A DNA stretch of 64,000 nucleotides. Origin: Pedobacter lusitanus. Lineage in GTDB: Bacteria > Bacteroidota > Bacteroidia > Sphingobacteriales > Sphingobacteriaceae. The number at the start of each line of letters is the position of its first letter. The first letter of the stretch is position 1. The notes under the pieces were generated by a model. It saw only the letters and a program-made list of their open reading frames with translations. It did not search any database and was not told the DNA's origin. The position numbers were made by a program, and so were the translations under genes. Of this stretch, positions 1-8,567 are shown piece after piece. The stretch spans positions 3,782,001 to 3,846,000 of the forward strand of contig NZ_CP157278.1 of NCBI RefSeq assembly GCF_040026395.1, in the 5' to 3' direction.

Positions 1-240
1 AGACTACTTGAAGCCTCAGAAACTATTTCGGATGGAATTAAGAATAATCCTGATGCGGCAGAGCTTTACTACAGACAGGTTGCATACCTGTTTGCTCTGG
101 GGCAACATAAAGAAGCTCTTGTTTACCTGGAGACAGCATTGGTGACAGATCCGGAGAAACATTATATCTTATTCGAATATCTCCCTCAGCTACAGGATAA
201 TAATGCAATCATTGAAGTTATTAACAGATATATCAAATAG
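1..240 (+). CDS. TPR-repeat protein, C-terminal fragment
   Basis: The first 240 bases are an open frame (80 codons including the TAG stop) entering from outside the window. The 79 visible residues are helical and contain a tetratricopeptide-like pair: a helix with AELYYRQVAYLFALGQHKEA followed by a second helix with YLETALVTDP, the usual W-LG-Y-A-F-A-P spacing of a TPR. Function cannot be told from this fragment; TPR proteins are protein-protein scaffolds. It is followed after 62 bases by a strong hairpin with a T-run, so it seems to be the last gene of its transcript. Confidence 0.7.
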   Translation, partial: RLLEASETISDGIKNNPDAAELYYRQVAYLFALGQHKEALVYLETALVTDPEKHYILFEYLPQLQDNNAIIEVINRYIK

Positions 241-302
241 CTACTTAATAGTTACAAAATAATACACAGAATATTTTTTCGTTATGCACGTAACGGCCTC
301 TG

Positions 303-335
303 AAAACTTATGTCAGCTAATGACATAAGTTTTTT
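303..335 (+). terminator. Intrinsic terminator after the TPR gene
   Basis: A perfect 13-bp stem (303-315 with 321-333), loop of 5 nt (GCTAA), runs straight into a run of T up to 335. AT-rich stem, but the geometry is that of a Rho-independent terminator for the upstream gene. Confidence 0.7.
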
Positions 336-355
336 AGGTTAAAATAAGTACTGTT

Positions 356-487
356 GATAGCTTCATAGCCTATAAAAAACAAATATATACTGATGAAACC
401 ATCATGATCTTACAGCTCAGCTGACGAAGTCATTAGAAGATCATGATAGCTTCATAACCTATAAAAAACAAATATATCCTGATGAAA
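356..487. repeat. 43-bp direct repeat enclosing an inverted repeat
   Basis: Two 43-bp copies, 356-398 and 445-487, differ at two positions and are offset by 89 bp. The 46-bp spacer contains an exact 10-bp inverted repeat (401-410 ATCATGATCT, 438-447 AGATCATGAT) and, in its loop, a small palindrome CAGCT-C-AGCTG (413-423). The second arm overlaps the start of the second copy. The block lies directly upstream of the phosphosulfolactate synthase gene, so it may be a local duplication of its leader or promoter region; no coding sequence is seen. Confidence 0.75.
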
Positions 488-519
488 ATAGCCTTATTTT
501 TTTCACCTTTACAGCAGAT

Positions 520-1287
520 ATGAATTACCCATTGAATAATATCCCGGTACGTCCAGTAAAACCTCGCCAGAGCGGCATAACTATGGTGATGGACAAGGGC
601 CTCAGTTTGAGACAGACAGAAGATTTTATTGATGTTGCTGGTATCCATTCCGACATCGTGAAATTAGGTTGGGCAACATCTTTTGTTACCCCTAAATTAA
701 AAGAGAAATTAGAAATATACCGGAGTGCAGGTATTCCTACTTATTTTGGTGGTACTTTGTTCGAAGCGTTTGTCATCCGTAATCAGTTTGAAGATTATAT
801 CCGTGTACTGGAGCAATTCGGTATGGAATACGCAGAGGTGTCTGATGGATCTATCGAAATTGAACATGATCTGAAATGTGAATACATCAATAAGTTATCC
901 AAACATGTAACGGTAATATCAGAAGTAGGATCTAAAGATGCTACAAAAATATTTGCACCATACAAATGGATTAAGCTGATGAATGCTGAAATTGAAGCCG
1001 GATCCTGGAAGGTAATTGCTGAGGCAAGAGAAGGTGGAAATGTAGGTATATACAGAGGATCAGGCGAAGTACGGGAAGGATTGGTAGACGAGATCTTAAC
1101 GCAGATACCAGCAGAAACTATTATCTGGGAAGCTCCGCAAAAAGAACAGCAGGTTTGGTTTATCAAATTGATTGGCAGTAATGTGAATCTGGGTAATATT
1201 GCTCCTGCTGAAGTTATTCCTTTGGAAACTATACGTTTAGGGCTGAGAGGGGATACATTTGATTACTTCCTTAACTTAAGTAAATAA
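520..1287 (+). CDS. comA: Phosphosulfolactate synthase (ComA family)
   Basis: 255 residues, full length for the ComA family, which adds sulfite to phosphoenolpyruvate to give (R)-2-phospho-3-sulfolactate. The protein shows the family's TIM-barrel features: an early GITMVMDKGLS segment, then VKLGWATSF, GIPTYFGGTLFE, and later VSDGSIEI and WKVIAEAREGG. In methanogens this is step one of coenzyme M synthesis; in Bacillus the homologue feeds sulfolactate formation. In Bacteroidota the purpose is not settled; sulfonate or sulfonolipid metabolism is a guess. aroE follows 31 bases later and is probably cotranscribed. Confidence 0.85.
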   Translation: MNYPLNNIPVRPVKPRQSGITMVMDKGLSLRQTEDFIDVAGIHSDIVKLGWATSFVTPKLKEKLEIYRSAGIPTYFGGTLFEAFVIRNQFEDYIRVLEQFGMEYAEVSDGSIEIEHDLKCEYINKLSKHVTVISEVGSKDATKIFAPYKWIKLMNAEIEAGSWKVIAEAREGGNVGIYRGSGEVREGLVDEILTQIPAETIIWEAPQKEQQVWFIKLIGSNVNLGNIAPAEVIPLETIRLGLRGDTFDYFLNLSK

Positions 1288-1318
1288 CCGGTTGCCCGGC
1301 ATGCTGCAGATACATAAT

Positions 1319-2062
1319 ATGAGAACATTCGGACTAATTGGTTATCCGCTGTCACATTCTTTTTCAAAGAAATTCTTCACTGAGAAGTTTGAGAAGGAAG
1401 GAATTGCAGAACATAAATATGAACTCTTCCCAATTGAAAATATAGCTGCCGTAATCTCTTTGATTGCGGCAGATAATTCTTTAAGCGGGCTGAATGTAAC
1501 GATCCCTCATAAAGTTGGTGTAATGCCTTATCTGAATGAGCTTGATGCTGCTGCTGAAAAGATCGGGGCAGTGAATTGTATCTCCATTAAACATAAGGAT
1601 GGACAATCGATACTCAAGGGGTATAATACTGATGCGTTTGGGTTTCAGGAATCACTTAAGCCCTTTCTAAAAGCACATCATACGCATGCACTGATACTAG
1701 GTGACGGAGGTGCTGCCAAAGCAGTGAAATATGTGCTGGATCAATTAAATATCTCCTATCTTTCAGTAGTCCGGACAGCCGCTCCTGACGCAATTTTATA
1801 TGCTGATCTGACTCAGGAACTTATTGATAAACACCAGGTAATCATTAATACAACGCCTTTAGGTACTTTTCCAAATGTTGAGGCTGCGCCGGACATACCT
1901 TATCATTGGCTTAAGCCACAGCACCTGGCATATGATCTGGTTTATAACCCGGAAGAGACTGAGTTCCTGAAACGTGCCAGAGCACAGGGCGCTGCGGTTA
2001 AAAACGGATACGAAATGTTAGAACTCCAGGCTGAACGGTCATGGGTTATCTGGAATGCTTAG
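1319..2062 (+). CDS. aroE: Shikimate dehydrogenase
   Basis: Reduces 3-dehydroshikimate to shikimate with NADPH, step four of the chorismate pathway, cytosolic. The N-terminus from ATG 1319 reads MRTFGLIGYPLSHSFSK, the substrate-binding SxS motif of the family. NVTIPHK carries the catalytic lysine, GAVN and the DAFGF segment follow, and GDGGAAKAV is the dinucleotide-binding loop; NTTPLGTFP and YEMLELQAERSW close the protein at 247 residues. Upstream in-frame starts at 1292 (TTG) and 1301 (ATG) would add residues outside the family alignment, so 1319 is preferred. gldD starts 12 bases after the stop. Confidence 0.93.
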   Translation: MRTFGLIGYPLSHSFSKKFFTEKFEKEGIAEHKYELFPIENIAAVISLIAADNSLSGLNVTIPHKVGVMPYLNELDAAAEKIGAVNCISIKHKDGQSILKGYNTDAFGFQESLKPFLKAHHTHALILGDGGAAKAVKYVLDQLNISYLSVVRTAAPDAILYADLTQELIDKHQVIINTTPLGTFPNVEAAPDIPYHWLKPQHLAYDLVYNPEETEFLKRARAQGAAVKNGYEMLELQAERSWVIWNA

Positions 2063-2074
2063 GTTATCATAAAA

Positions 2075-2662
2075 ATGAAACAATATCTGTTGTATAGTAT
2101 CTTTTTCCTTTTATGCTGTAGTGCGGCCTGTACCAGCAATGAAAGCTATATACCGAAGCCAAGAGGTTATTTTCAGATTAACTTCCCGAAAAAGGAATAC
2201 CTGACTTATGATAACGGATGTCCCTTTTCATTCGACTATCCCAAATACGCAAAAATAGAGGGAGATAAAGAGCGGGGCGCCGGTACATGCTGGAATAATC
2301 TTCATTTTCCGCAGTTTAATGCGCGTATTCACCTTACTTATTACAATATTTCTTCAAAAAGCGAATATGAAGGTCTGGTTGAAGATGCCCGAACACTGGC
2401 TTTTAAGCATACGGTCAAAGCCAATGCAATTGATCAGAGACTGATCAATTTTCCTGATAAAAAAGTTTATGGTGTGTATTATGCCATTGAAGGAAATACG
2501 GCCTCATCTGTACAGTTCTTTCTGACAGATAGTGCTAAACATTATTTTAGGGGAGCTTTATATTTTAATGAGCGCCCGCAATATGACTCTGTTGCACCCG
2601 TTGTGACTTTTATAAAGAAGGATATAGATCGTATGATCAATACTTTCAGATGGAAAAACTAA
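2075..2662 (+). CDS. gldD: Gliding-motility-type lipoprotein GldD
   Basis: 195 residues with a lipoprotein signal (hydrophobic stretch followed by a Cys at about residue 19). The body starts IPKPRGYFQINFPKKEY, and CPFSFDYPKYA and CWNNLHFPQFNARIHLTYY follow, which I recognise as the GldD family of Bacteroidota. GldD is a cell-envelope lipoprotein needed for gliding in Flavobacterium; relatives occur in many non-gliding species, so its presence does not prove motility. It sits tightly between aroE and a metallo-hydrolase (12-base gaps), consistent with one transcript running from comA to the small lipoprotein gene ending at 4959. Confidence 0.85.
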   Translation: MKQYLLYSIFFLLCCSAACTSNESYIPKPRGYFQINFPKKEYLTYDNGCPFSFDYPKYAKIEGDKERGAGTCWNNLHFPQFNARIHLTYYNISSKSEYEGLVEDARTLAFKHTVKANAIDQRLINFPDKKVYGVYYAIEGNTASSVQFFLTDSAKHYFRGALYFNERPQYDSVAPVVTFIKKDIDRMINTFRWKN

Positions 2663-2674
2663 TTATAAATTCTG

Positions 2675-3313
2675 ATGATTACTCTTAAACAATTTACCTT
2701 CAATCCGTATAATGAAAATACTTATGTTTTATATGATGAAACAGGAGAATGTGTAATTATTGACCCTGGTATGTATGATGGTGCGGAACAGAATATACTG
2801 GCAGGCTGGATCAGGGAAACTAAGCTGAACCCTGTATTGCTGTTAAATACACATTGTCACCTGGACCATGTTTTTGGTAATAAATTTGTTTTTGATACCT
2901 GGGGACTAAAACCGCAATTCCATAAAGGAGAATTGTATATTCTTCAGGCAGTTCCGGGCTATGCGCCACAAATGGGATTGAATTATGAGCTCTCGCCTGA
3001 ACCTGAAGTTTTCCTGGAAGAAACAGGAACTGTAACTTTTGGAAACAGTGAGCTGGAATTGATTTTTGCTCCCGGACACTCTCCTGCACATTTGTGCTTT
3101 TATGCAAAAGAGGATAAGTTTCTTGTGGGTGGTGATGTGTTATTTTACTCTTCTATTGGCCGGACAGACTTACCTGGCGGCAATCATCAGCAGCTGATTG
3201 ACAATATCAGAGAGAAGCTTTTCATACTGCCTGATAATGTAGAGGTTTTTCCGGGACACGGTCATCTGACTACTATCGGATACGAAAAACGAAACAATCC
3301 TTTTTTAAAATAA
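2675..3313 (+). CDS. Metallo-beta-lactamase-fold hydrolase (glyoxalase II-like)
   Basis: 212 residues. The zinc motif HCHLDH (from the segment NTHCHLDHVFGN, near residue 60) is the MBL-fold HxHxDH signature; later ligands are in APGHSPAH, VGGDVLF and FPGHGH. This is the glyoxalase-II/YcbL-like branch: small, without the C-terminal helical domain of true glyoxalase II. The probable activity is hydrolysis of a thioester such as S-lactoylglutathione, but the substrate cannot be deduced. It lies 12 bases after gldD. Confidence 0.85.
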   Translation: MITLKQFTFNPYNENTYVLYDETGECVIIDPGMYDGAEQNILAGWIRETKLNPVLLLNTHCHLDHVFGNKFVFDTWGLKPQFHKGELYILQAVPGYAPQMGLNYELSPEPEVFLEETGTVTFGNSELELIFAPGHSPAHLCFYAKEDKFLVGGDVLFYSSIGRTDLPGGNHQQLIDNIREKLFILPDNVEVFPGHGHLTTIGYEKRNNPFLK

Positions 3314-3344
3314 GTACCTGTATATTTGACCAAACGATCAGCAT

Positions 3345-4577
3345 TTGAACACAGCCCTTTATATTGCCCGCAGGTATCTTTTTGCTAAAAAGTCTACCAA
3401 TGCTATAAATATCATTTCTACCATATCGGTACTGGGGGTTTTTGTGGGAAGTGCGGCATTGATTATCATTTTGTCAGTATTTAATGGATTTGAGGAGGTT
3501 GTATTAAAGATGTTTAATACCATAACCCCGCACCTGGTTATCGCACCTGCGCAGGGAAAAACCTTTGATCCTCATAGTGTTTATTTCACAGAGCTGAAAA
3601 CTGCAAAAGAAATCTATTCTTATACGGAAGTGCTTTCTGAAAATGCATTGCTGAGATATCGTGACAAACAATCTGTTGGTATGGTAAAAGGCGTAAGTAC
3701 AGCTTATCTTAAAAATAAGAGCCTGGATAGTATTACCGTTCAGGGGAAATTTGTACTGGAGAACGAAGGTGGGCCCAATGCGGTTATCGGATCGGCTTTG
3801 CAAAATTATTTAATGGTCAATACGAACGACCCTTTCACGCAACTGCAGGTTTTTTCACCAAGAAAAGGACTAAAAACCAGCTCGGTCAATCCGGCTGATG
3901 ATTTTATGGATTTATATATTCCGGTATCTGGAATCTTTGAGGTTCAGCAGGACTTTGATAACATCGCTATAGTACCCTTAAGTTTTGCCAGGAAATTATT
4001 GCAGGAGGATACCAAAGTGTCTTCTATAGAACTTAACCTGAATAAAGGGGTAGATCCGGATCTCTTTAAAGCGAAGATAGAACGCCAGCTGGGAGCAGGA
4101 TATGTAGTGAAGGATCGGGTTGAACAGAACAAAGCTTTATATAATATCCTGAGTACAGAAAAATGGGCTGTATATGTCATTTTAACATTTATTCTGATCA
4201 TCGCAATTTTTAATATTATTGGCTCACTAACTATGCTGGTTATTGATAAGCTGAAAGATATAGCCATTTTAAGCAGTCTTGGCGCCGGAAAAGGACTAAT
4301 CAGGAAAATATTCCTTTTTGAAGGAATGATGATTACTCTGGCAGGCTGTATTTTTGGCCTTTTGGTTGGGCTTATATTCTGTTTGGTTCAGCAGAAATTC
4401 GGATTGGTCAAAATGTCACAGGATAACCTGCTGATGAGTAATGCCTATCCGATTGGCCTCAAATGGAAAGATTTTTTATTAGTATTCATCACAGTGAGTA
4501 TTTTCTCGTTTATGGCATCAGCTTTGTCATCTAATTTGAGCGTGAAGAACATTAATCACTTAAATCAAGATCTCTAA
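3345..4577 (+). CDS. ABC transporter permease, FtsX/LolC-LolE family
   Basis: 410 residues, starting at TTG 3345 (the protein opens NTALYIARRYLFAKKSTNAI, typical for the family). One transmembrane helix near residues 20-45, a periplasmic MacB_PCD-like domain to about 270, then three helices with the FtsX pattern (VYVILTFILIIAIFNIIGS, ... LAGCIFGLLVGLIF, ... LLVFITVSIFSFMAS). Such permeases work with a separate LolD-type ATPase and extract lipoproteins or other envelope substrates; no ATPase gene is next to it here. It overlaps nothing and is followed by a small lipoprotein one base after its stop. Confidence 0.85.
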   Translation: MNTALYIARRYLFAKKSTNAINIISTISVLGVFVGSAALIIILSVFNGFEEVVLKMFNTITPHLVIAPAQGKTFDPHSVYFTELKTAKEIYSYTEVLSENALLRYRDKQSVGMVKGVSTAYLKNKSLDSITVQGKFVLENEGGPNAVIGSALQNYLMVNTNDPFTQLQVFSPRKGLKTSSVNPADDFMDLYIPVSGIFEVQQDFDNIAIVPLSFARKLLQEDTKVSSIELNLNKGVDPDLFKAKIERQLGAGYVVKDRVEQNKALYNILSTEKWAVYVILTFILIIAIFNIIGSLTMLVIDKLKDIAILSSLGAGKGLIRKIFLFEGMMITLAGCIFGLLVGLIFCLVQQKFGLVKMSQDNLLMSNAYPIGLKWKDFLLVFITVSIFSFMASALSSNLSVKNINHLNQDL

Positions 4578-4578
4578 C

Positions 4579-4959
4579 ATGAATTCCTTAAAACATACAT
4601 TTTTACTGTTGTTTATACTTTCTATTGTTTTAGTTGCCTGTGACCGTAATGGAAAGGATGCTCAAAAAAGTAAAACAAGAATAATCAAGGGGTTGTATAG
4701 TTACGGTCCTGAAATAAAATCATTTACGGACTGTGAAGAGGGACGGGAATACTGGGTTGCTGACAGTTCCGGCACATTGGAGCTGGGTTACAGTAGGTTT
4801 AATTTCGAGAAACCTTATGAGCCGGTTTACATTGAGGCAGAATGTCATGCCATCAAATCTGATAGTCTGATGGTGTCAGCTGACTTTGACTCTACTCTGG
4901 TAGTTACCAAACTAATTAAGATTACAAAGGAAATTCCTGACGGACCTTGTAATCAATAG
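4579..4959 (+). CDS. Small lipoprotein of unknown function
   Basis: 126 residues with a lipoprotein signal peptide: a hydrophobic core (LLLFILSIVLVAC) with the lipobox Cys at residue 21. The mature part includes SYGPEIKSFTDCEEGREYWVAD and EAECHA, resembling NlpE- or copper-resistance-like small beta-barrel lipoproteins with two further Cys, but I cannot assign a family with certainty. Its start is 1 base after the permease stop, so the two are probably translated together. It ends 19 bases before the convergent mqnD stop. Confidence 0.75.
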   Translation: MNSLKHTFLLLFILSIVLVACDRNGKDAQKSKTRIIKGLYSYGPEIKSFTDCEEGREYWVADSSGTLELGYSRFNFEKPYEPVYIEAECHAIKSDSLMVSADFDSTLVVTKLIKITKEIPDGPCNQ

Positions 4960-4978
4960 AACTTAGCAGCCGGTCTTA

Positions 4979-5830
4979 TTAACTGGTTACGTAAAGGTTT
5001 TTAGTGATTTGCGGAATAATTCCTTTCTCGTGAGCCATTTTGAACAGGATGTCTATTGCTCTTCTGCCTTCTGTATCTAAATCTACGGAGTATTTGTTGA
5101 CGTATAAATCTATGTGTTTATACATTACTGCTTCATCCATTTCCTGTGCATGACGCGAGATAAAATCAATTCCTGATTTTGGATTTTTGAATGCAAACTC
5201 TACAGATTTACGGATCAGGCGATTTACTTTAAGCTGTATTTCGCGATCGAGATTACGGTTGATCACAATACCTCCCAGCGGAATAGCACAACCAGTTAGT
5301 TCTTCCCAGTAACTGCCAAGATCTACAATCTTATGCAGACCTTTACCTGTATAAGTGAAACGGTTCTCATGGATAATCAGTCCAAGATCAATACTGTTAT
5401 TCAGCAGTGCATCCTGAATTTCTGAGAAAACCATTACCTGTTTATGGACTAAATTGGGAAATGCAATACCCAACAGGAAATTTGCCGTAGTCAGTTGTCC
5501 TGGAATAGCCACGGTTAAGGAGGAATTTTCTTTGTTCAATTCTTCGCTTGCAATCAAACTTTCATCCTTACAGATCAGTAAAGGTCCAACTCCAAATCCT
5601 AATGCACTTCCGGCATCCAGCAGAGCATATTTATCAGCCACGTGGGCAAAAGCATGAAAACTTAATTTGGTAATATCCAGCTCAGCTTTTAATGCTTTCT
5701 GATTTAAGGTCTCCACATCATCAAAGAATACTTCGAATTCTAATCCTTCAGTATCAATTTTATGATGAATGAGTGCATCAAAAATAAAAGTATCGTTTGG
5801 ACAGGGAGAAAAGCCGAGTGAAAGTTTCAT
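4979..5830 (-). CDS. mqnD: 1,4-dihydroxy-6-naphthoate synthase
   Basis: 283 residues. The N-terminus KLSLGFSPCPNDTFIFDAL is the hallmark of MqnD, a periplasmic-binding-protein fold enzyme that converts cyclic dehypoxanthine futalosine to 1,4-dihydroxy-6-naphthoate in the futalosine route to menaquinone. LGLIIHENRFTY and the GCAIPLGGIVI segment also fit. It is preceded by mqnB 34 bases upstream on the same strand, so the two steps of one pathway form an operon. This shows that the organism makes menaquinone by the futalosine and not the MenF-MenB route, at least in part. Confidence 0.93.
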   Translation of the reverse strand: MKLSLGFSPCPNDTFIFDALIHHKIDTEGLEFEVFFDDVETLNQKALKAELDITKLSFHAFAHVADKYALLDAGSALGFGVGPLLICKDESLIASEELNKENSSLTVAIPGQLTTANFLLGIAFPNLVHKQVMVFSEIQDALLNNSIDLGLIIHENRFTYTGKGLHKIVDLGSYWEELTGCAIPLGGIVINRNLDREIQLKVNRLIRKSVEFAFKNPKSGIDFISRHAQEMDEAVMYKHIDLYVNKYSVDLDTEGRRAIDILFKMAHEKGIIPQITKNLYVTS

Positions 5831-5864
5831 GGGGTAAATGTAAGTAGTTCCGCTATCTGCTTGG

Positions 5865-6494
5865 TTAATCGTATGTCAAAAATTTAATTGCCCAGTTATT
5901 CAGGTTTTTAATAGCAAGGCCTATTTTCCAGGCTTCCCGGTTTCTTTCTTCCACATAATTGGAGATACTGCGGATCTGTATACAGGGGATATCCAGTTGT
6001 TCACAGCTGTAAAAAACAGCAGCGCCTTCCATACTTTCAGTAACAGGATTCAATCTTTTAATAATGCTGTCTATACTTTGCTTATTTCCGTGTACCTTAT
6101 TTATCGTAATCCCATTTACCTCTGGTAATCCAAGACCGGCAGGAATGTCTCTGGCAAAATATCTGCTCTTGCCAAATCCCATTGCATCAATGGTAAGAAA
6201 TTCGTCTTTATCTTCAGCACCCAGTTCAGAAAATTCATCAATGGTGATATTAACCAGGCTACCTAATGGAATATTATGGTCATAACAGCCGGCTATGCCC
6301 AGGTTAATCACCAGCTTATACGCGGCCGATGCAGATAAATGCTGCCCTAATGCAAACGCTGTAGCTGTCATTCCTACTCCGGTAATCAATATATCGAAGT
6401 GAGGGGTCTGTATGAAATTTCCTTCGGCCAGGCCAAAATTCTGGAAACATTCGGCTAATTCAGCTCTTGTTGCTGCAACTACCAGTATCTTCAT
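5865..6494 (-). CDS. mqnB: Futalosine hydrolase
   Basis: 209 residues of the nucleoside phosphorylase/hydrolase superfamily. It shows ITGVGMTATAF near the N-terminus, LGIAGCYD and ESMEGAAVFYSC, the last matching the MTA/SAH nucleosidase ribose-binding glutamate region (MExxA). Combined with the downstream mqnD this identifies futalosine hydrolase (futalosine to dehypoxanthine futalosine plus hypoxanthine) and not MTA nucleosidase. The gene is divergent from the pterin operon whose promoter lies at 6533-6560. Confidence 0.88.
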   Translation of the reverse strand: MKILVVAATRAELAECFQNFGLAEGNFIQTPHFDILITGVGMTATAFALGQHLSASAAYKLVINLGIAGCYDHNIPLGSLVNITIDEFSELGAEDKDEFLTIDAMGFGKSRYFARDIPAGLGLPEVNGITINKVHGNKQSIDSIIKRLNPVTESMEGAAVFYSCEQLDIPCIQIRSISNYVEERNREAWKIGLAIKNLNNWAIKFLTYD

Positions 6495-6532
6495 TTAACG
6501 AAGTTACAAAATAATGGATCTACCTAGCATGC

Positions 6533-6560
6533 TTGTTTTTAGATAGTCTTCGTATATTTG
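6533..6560 (+). promoter_or_regulatory. Bacteroidota-type promoter for the pterin/fabD operon
   Basis: TTG at 6533-6535, 17 nt, then TATATTTG at 6553-6560, matching the TAnnTTTG -7 element of Bacteroidota. The start codon at 6578 is only about 10-12 nt downstream of the expected transcription start, so the leader is very short. Confidence 0.65.
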
Positions 6561-6577
6561 CGGTCAATTACTGAAAT

Positions 6578-6988
6578 ATGATTTATATAACCCGCAAAGA
6601 ATCTTTCAACGCCGCTCATAAACTAGCAAGACCAGACTGGTCTGATGATCATAATCTTGAAGTTTTTGGCAAATGTGCCAATCCTAACTGGCATGGTCAT
6701 AATTATCAGCTATTTGTTACCGTAAAAGGAGAAGTTAATCCTGAAACCGGATTTTTAGTCGACCTTAAATGGATGAAAGAAATTATCAATGAGCATATCA
6801 TTGACAAACTTGATCATAGAAATCTTAATCTGGATGTAGATTTTATGAAAGACAAACTTGCTTCAACAGAAAACCTGGTGATTGCAGTTTGGGATCAATT
6901 ACTACCACATATTAAAGCAGGTGGCGCAGAGCTGCATTGCGTTAAAATTTACGAGACCGAAAATAATTTTGTAGAGTACTTCGGTTAA
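6578..6988 (+). CDS. 6-pyruvoyltetrahydropterin synthase-like protein (QueD/PTPS family)
   Basis: 136 residues, full length. Zinc histidines are in FNAAHKL and in the segment [11 protein letters not shown]; the family glutamate is in KIYETENN near the C-terminus. The Cys-to-His spacing is C-x5-HGHNY, as in true 6-pyruvoyltetrahydropterin synthases, and not C-x3-HGH as in typical bacterial QueD, so the product may be 6-pyruvoyl- rather than 6-carboxy-tetrahydropterin. It takes dihydroneopterin triphosphate, the product of the folE gene 13 bases downstream, which supports a shared pterin pathway. Queuosine synthesis remains possible. Confidence 0.88.
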   Translation: MIYITRKESFNAAHKLARPDWSDDHNLEVFGKCANPNWHGHNYQLFVTVKGEVNPETGFLVDLKWMKEIINEHIIDKLDHRNLNLDVDFMKDKLASTENLVIAVWDQLLPHIKAGGAELHCVKIYETENNFVEYFG

Positions 6989-7001
6989 TCAAACGATATA
7001 C

Positions 7002-7637
7002 ATGGAAAATAATACACTAGATGCCTTTGATGAAGAGAACGAAGGGTATGTTAAAATAGATCGTTATAATACAGCGAAAACAGTTTCTATTTCCAGCCAT
7101 TATACTGATATCCTGACTCAGCTGGGAGAAGACCCACAGCGTGAAGGTTTGTTAAAAACGCCTGAGCGTGTAGCTAAAGCGTTGCAGTATCTTACGCATG
7201 GCTATGATATTAAACCTGACGAAATTCTGCGTTCAGCGATGTTCAAAGAAGATTACAGCCAGATGGTTGTGGTAAAAGATATAGAAGTTTATTCTATGTG
7301 CGAACATCATATGCTGCCTTTCTTTGGTAAAGCCCATGTGGCTTATATTCCCAATGGTCATATTGTTGGTCTAAGTAAAATTCCCCGCGTTGTTGATGCT
7401 TTTGCAAGAAGATTACAGGTGCAGGAAAGACTGACAAATGAAATCAGAGACTGTATTCAGGATACTTTAGATCCTGCAGGAGTAGCGGTAGTCATCGAAT
7501 GTCAGCATTTATGCATGGCAATGAGAGGGATACAAAAGCAAAATTCTGTTACAACAACGTCTGCTTTTACAGGAGAATTTGCAAAAGATAAAACGAGGGC
7601 AGAGTTTTTGAGGTTAATTACAGCACGGTTACATTAG
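7002..7637 (+). CDS. folE: GTP cyclohydrolase I
   Basis: 211 residues; converts GTP to 7,8-dihydroneopterin triphosphate, the entry to folate, queuosine and biopterin synthesis. Family motifs are clear: [34 protein letters not shown] (zinc Cys and His), [20 protein letters not shown], and [12 protein letters not shown] with the third zinc Cys. The first 30 residues are acidic and poorly conserved. It is the middle gene of PTPS-folE-fabD, with 13- and 17-base gaps. Confidence 0.95.
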   Translation: MENNTLDAFDEENEGYVKIDRYNTAKTVSISSHYTDILTQLGEDPQREGLLKTPERVAKALQYLTHGYDIKPDEILRSAMFKEDYSQMVVVKDIEVYSMCEHHMLPFFGKAHVAYIPNGHIVGLSKIPRVVDAFARRLQVQERLTNEIRDCIQDTLDPAGVAVVIECQHLCMAMRGIQKQNSVTTTSAFTGEFAKDKTRAEFLRLITARLH

Positions 7638-7654
7638 AAAAAAGAATAATATAA

Positions 7655-8539
7655 ATGAAAGCATATTTATTTCCAGGGCAAGGCGCGCAATTTTCAGGTA
7701 TGGGTAAAGAACTATATGAAACTGAGATGGCCAGAGAATTATTTGAAAAGGCAAATAATATTATTGGTTTCCGTATCAGCGACATCATGTTCACAGGTAC
7801 CGAAGATGAATTGAAGCAGACTAAGGTTACCCAGCCGGCGATATTTCTTCACTCTGTTATACTGGCCAAATCTTTAGGTGATGATTTCAAACCGGATATG
7901 GTAGCGGGACATTCTCTGGGAGAGTTTTCAGCACTGGTTGCAGCATCTGCAATTTCATTTGAAGATGGATTGAAACTGGTAATTGCACGTGCAAATGCTA
8001 TGCAGAAAGCATGTGAACTACAACCTTCAACTATGGCTGCTATTTTAGGATTGGCGGATGATGTAGTAGAGAAAATCTGTGAAGAAATTGATGAAGTGGT
8101 GGTAGCGGCAAATTATAACTGTCCGGGACAACTGGTTATTTCAGGTAGTATAGAAGGTATCGATATTGCCTGTGAAAAATTAACTGCAGCGGGAGCTAAG
8201 AGAGCCTTGAAATTAAATGTAGGCGGTGCTTTTCACTCTCCTTTAATGGAACCTGCGAGAATTGAACTTCAGGAAGCAATAGAAAATACTACAATTTTGC
8301 CTCCTGTGTGTCCGATTTACCAGAATGTTGATCCTATACCACAAACAGACCCTGAAAAAATTAAATTCAATTTAATTACCCAGTTAACTGGTGCAGTCAG
8401 ATGGACGCAAACAGTAGAACGTATGCTGGCAGACGGAGCCGATGAATTTATTGAAGTAGGACCGGGCAAGGTATTACAAGGCCTGGTTAAAAAAGTAAGC
8501 AGAGAGGCTCAGACAAGTTCTGCAGTAATTCCTGTATAA
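7655..8539 (+). CDS. fabD: Malonyl-CoA:ACP transacylase
   Basis: 294 residues; loads malonate onto acyl carrier protein for fatty-acid synthesis. It begins KAYLFPGQGAQFSGMGKELY, has the nucleophile in GHSLGEFSAL (serine near residue 89), FHSPLM with the catalytic histidine, and the C-terminal EVGPGKVLQGLVKK. Normal length and no oddities. The histidine kinase gene follows 28 bases later. Confidence 0.95.
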   Translation: MKAYLFPGQGAQFSGMGKELYETEMARELFEKANNIIGFRISDIMFTGTEDELKQTKVTQPAIFLHSVILAKSLGDDFKPDMVAGHSLGEFSALVAASAISFEDGLKLVIARANAMQKACELQPSTMAAILGLADDVVEKICEEIDEVVVAANYNCPGQLVISGSIEGIDIACEKLTAAGAKRALKLNVGGAFHSPLMEPARIELQEAIENTTILPPVCPIYQNVDPIPQTDPEKIKFNLITQLTGAVRWTQTVERMLADGADEFIEVGPGKVLQGLVKKVSREAQTSSAVIPV

Positions 8540-8567
8540 TCGGTGATCATTAACTAAAAAAACCAGC

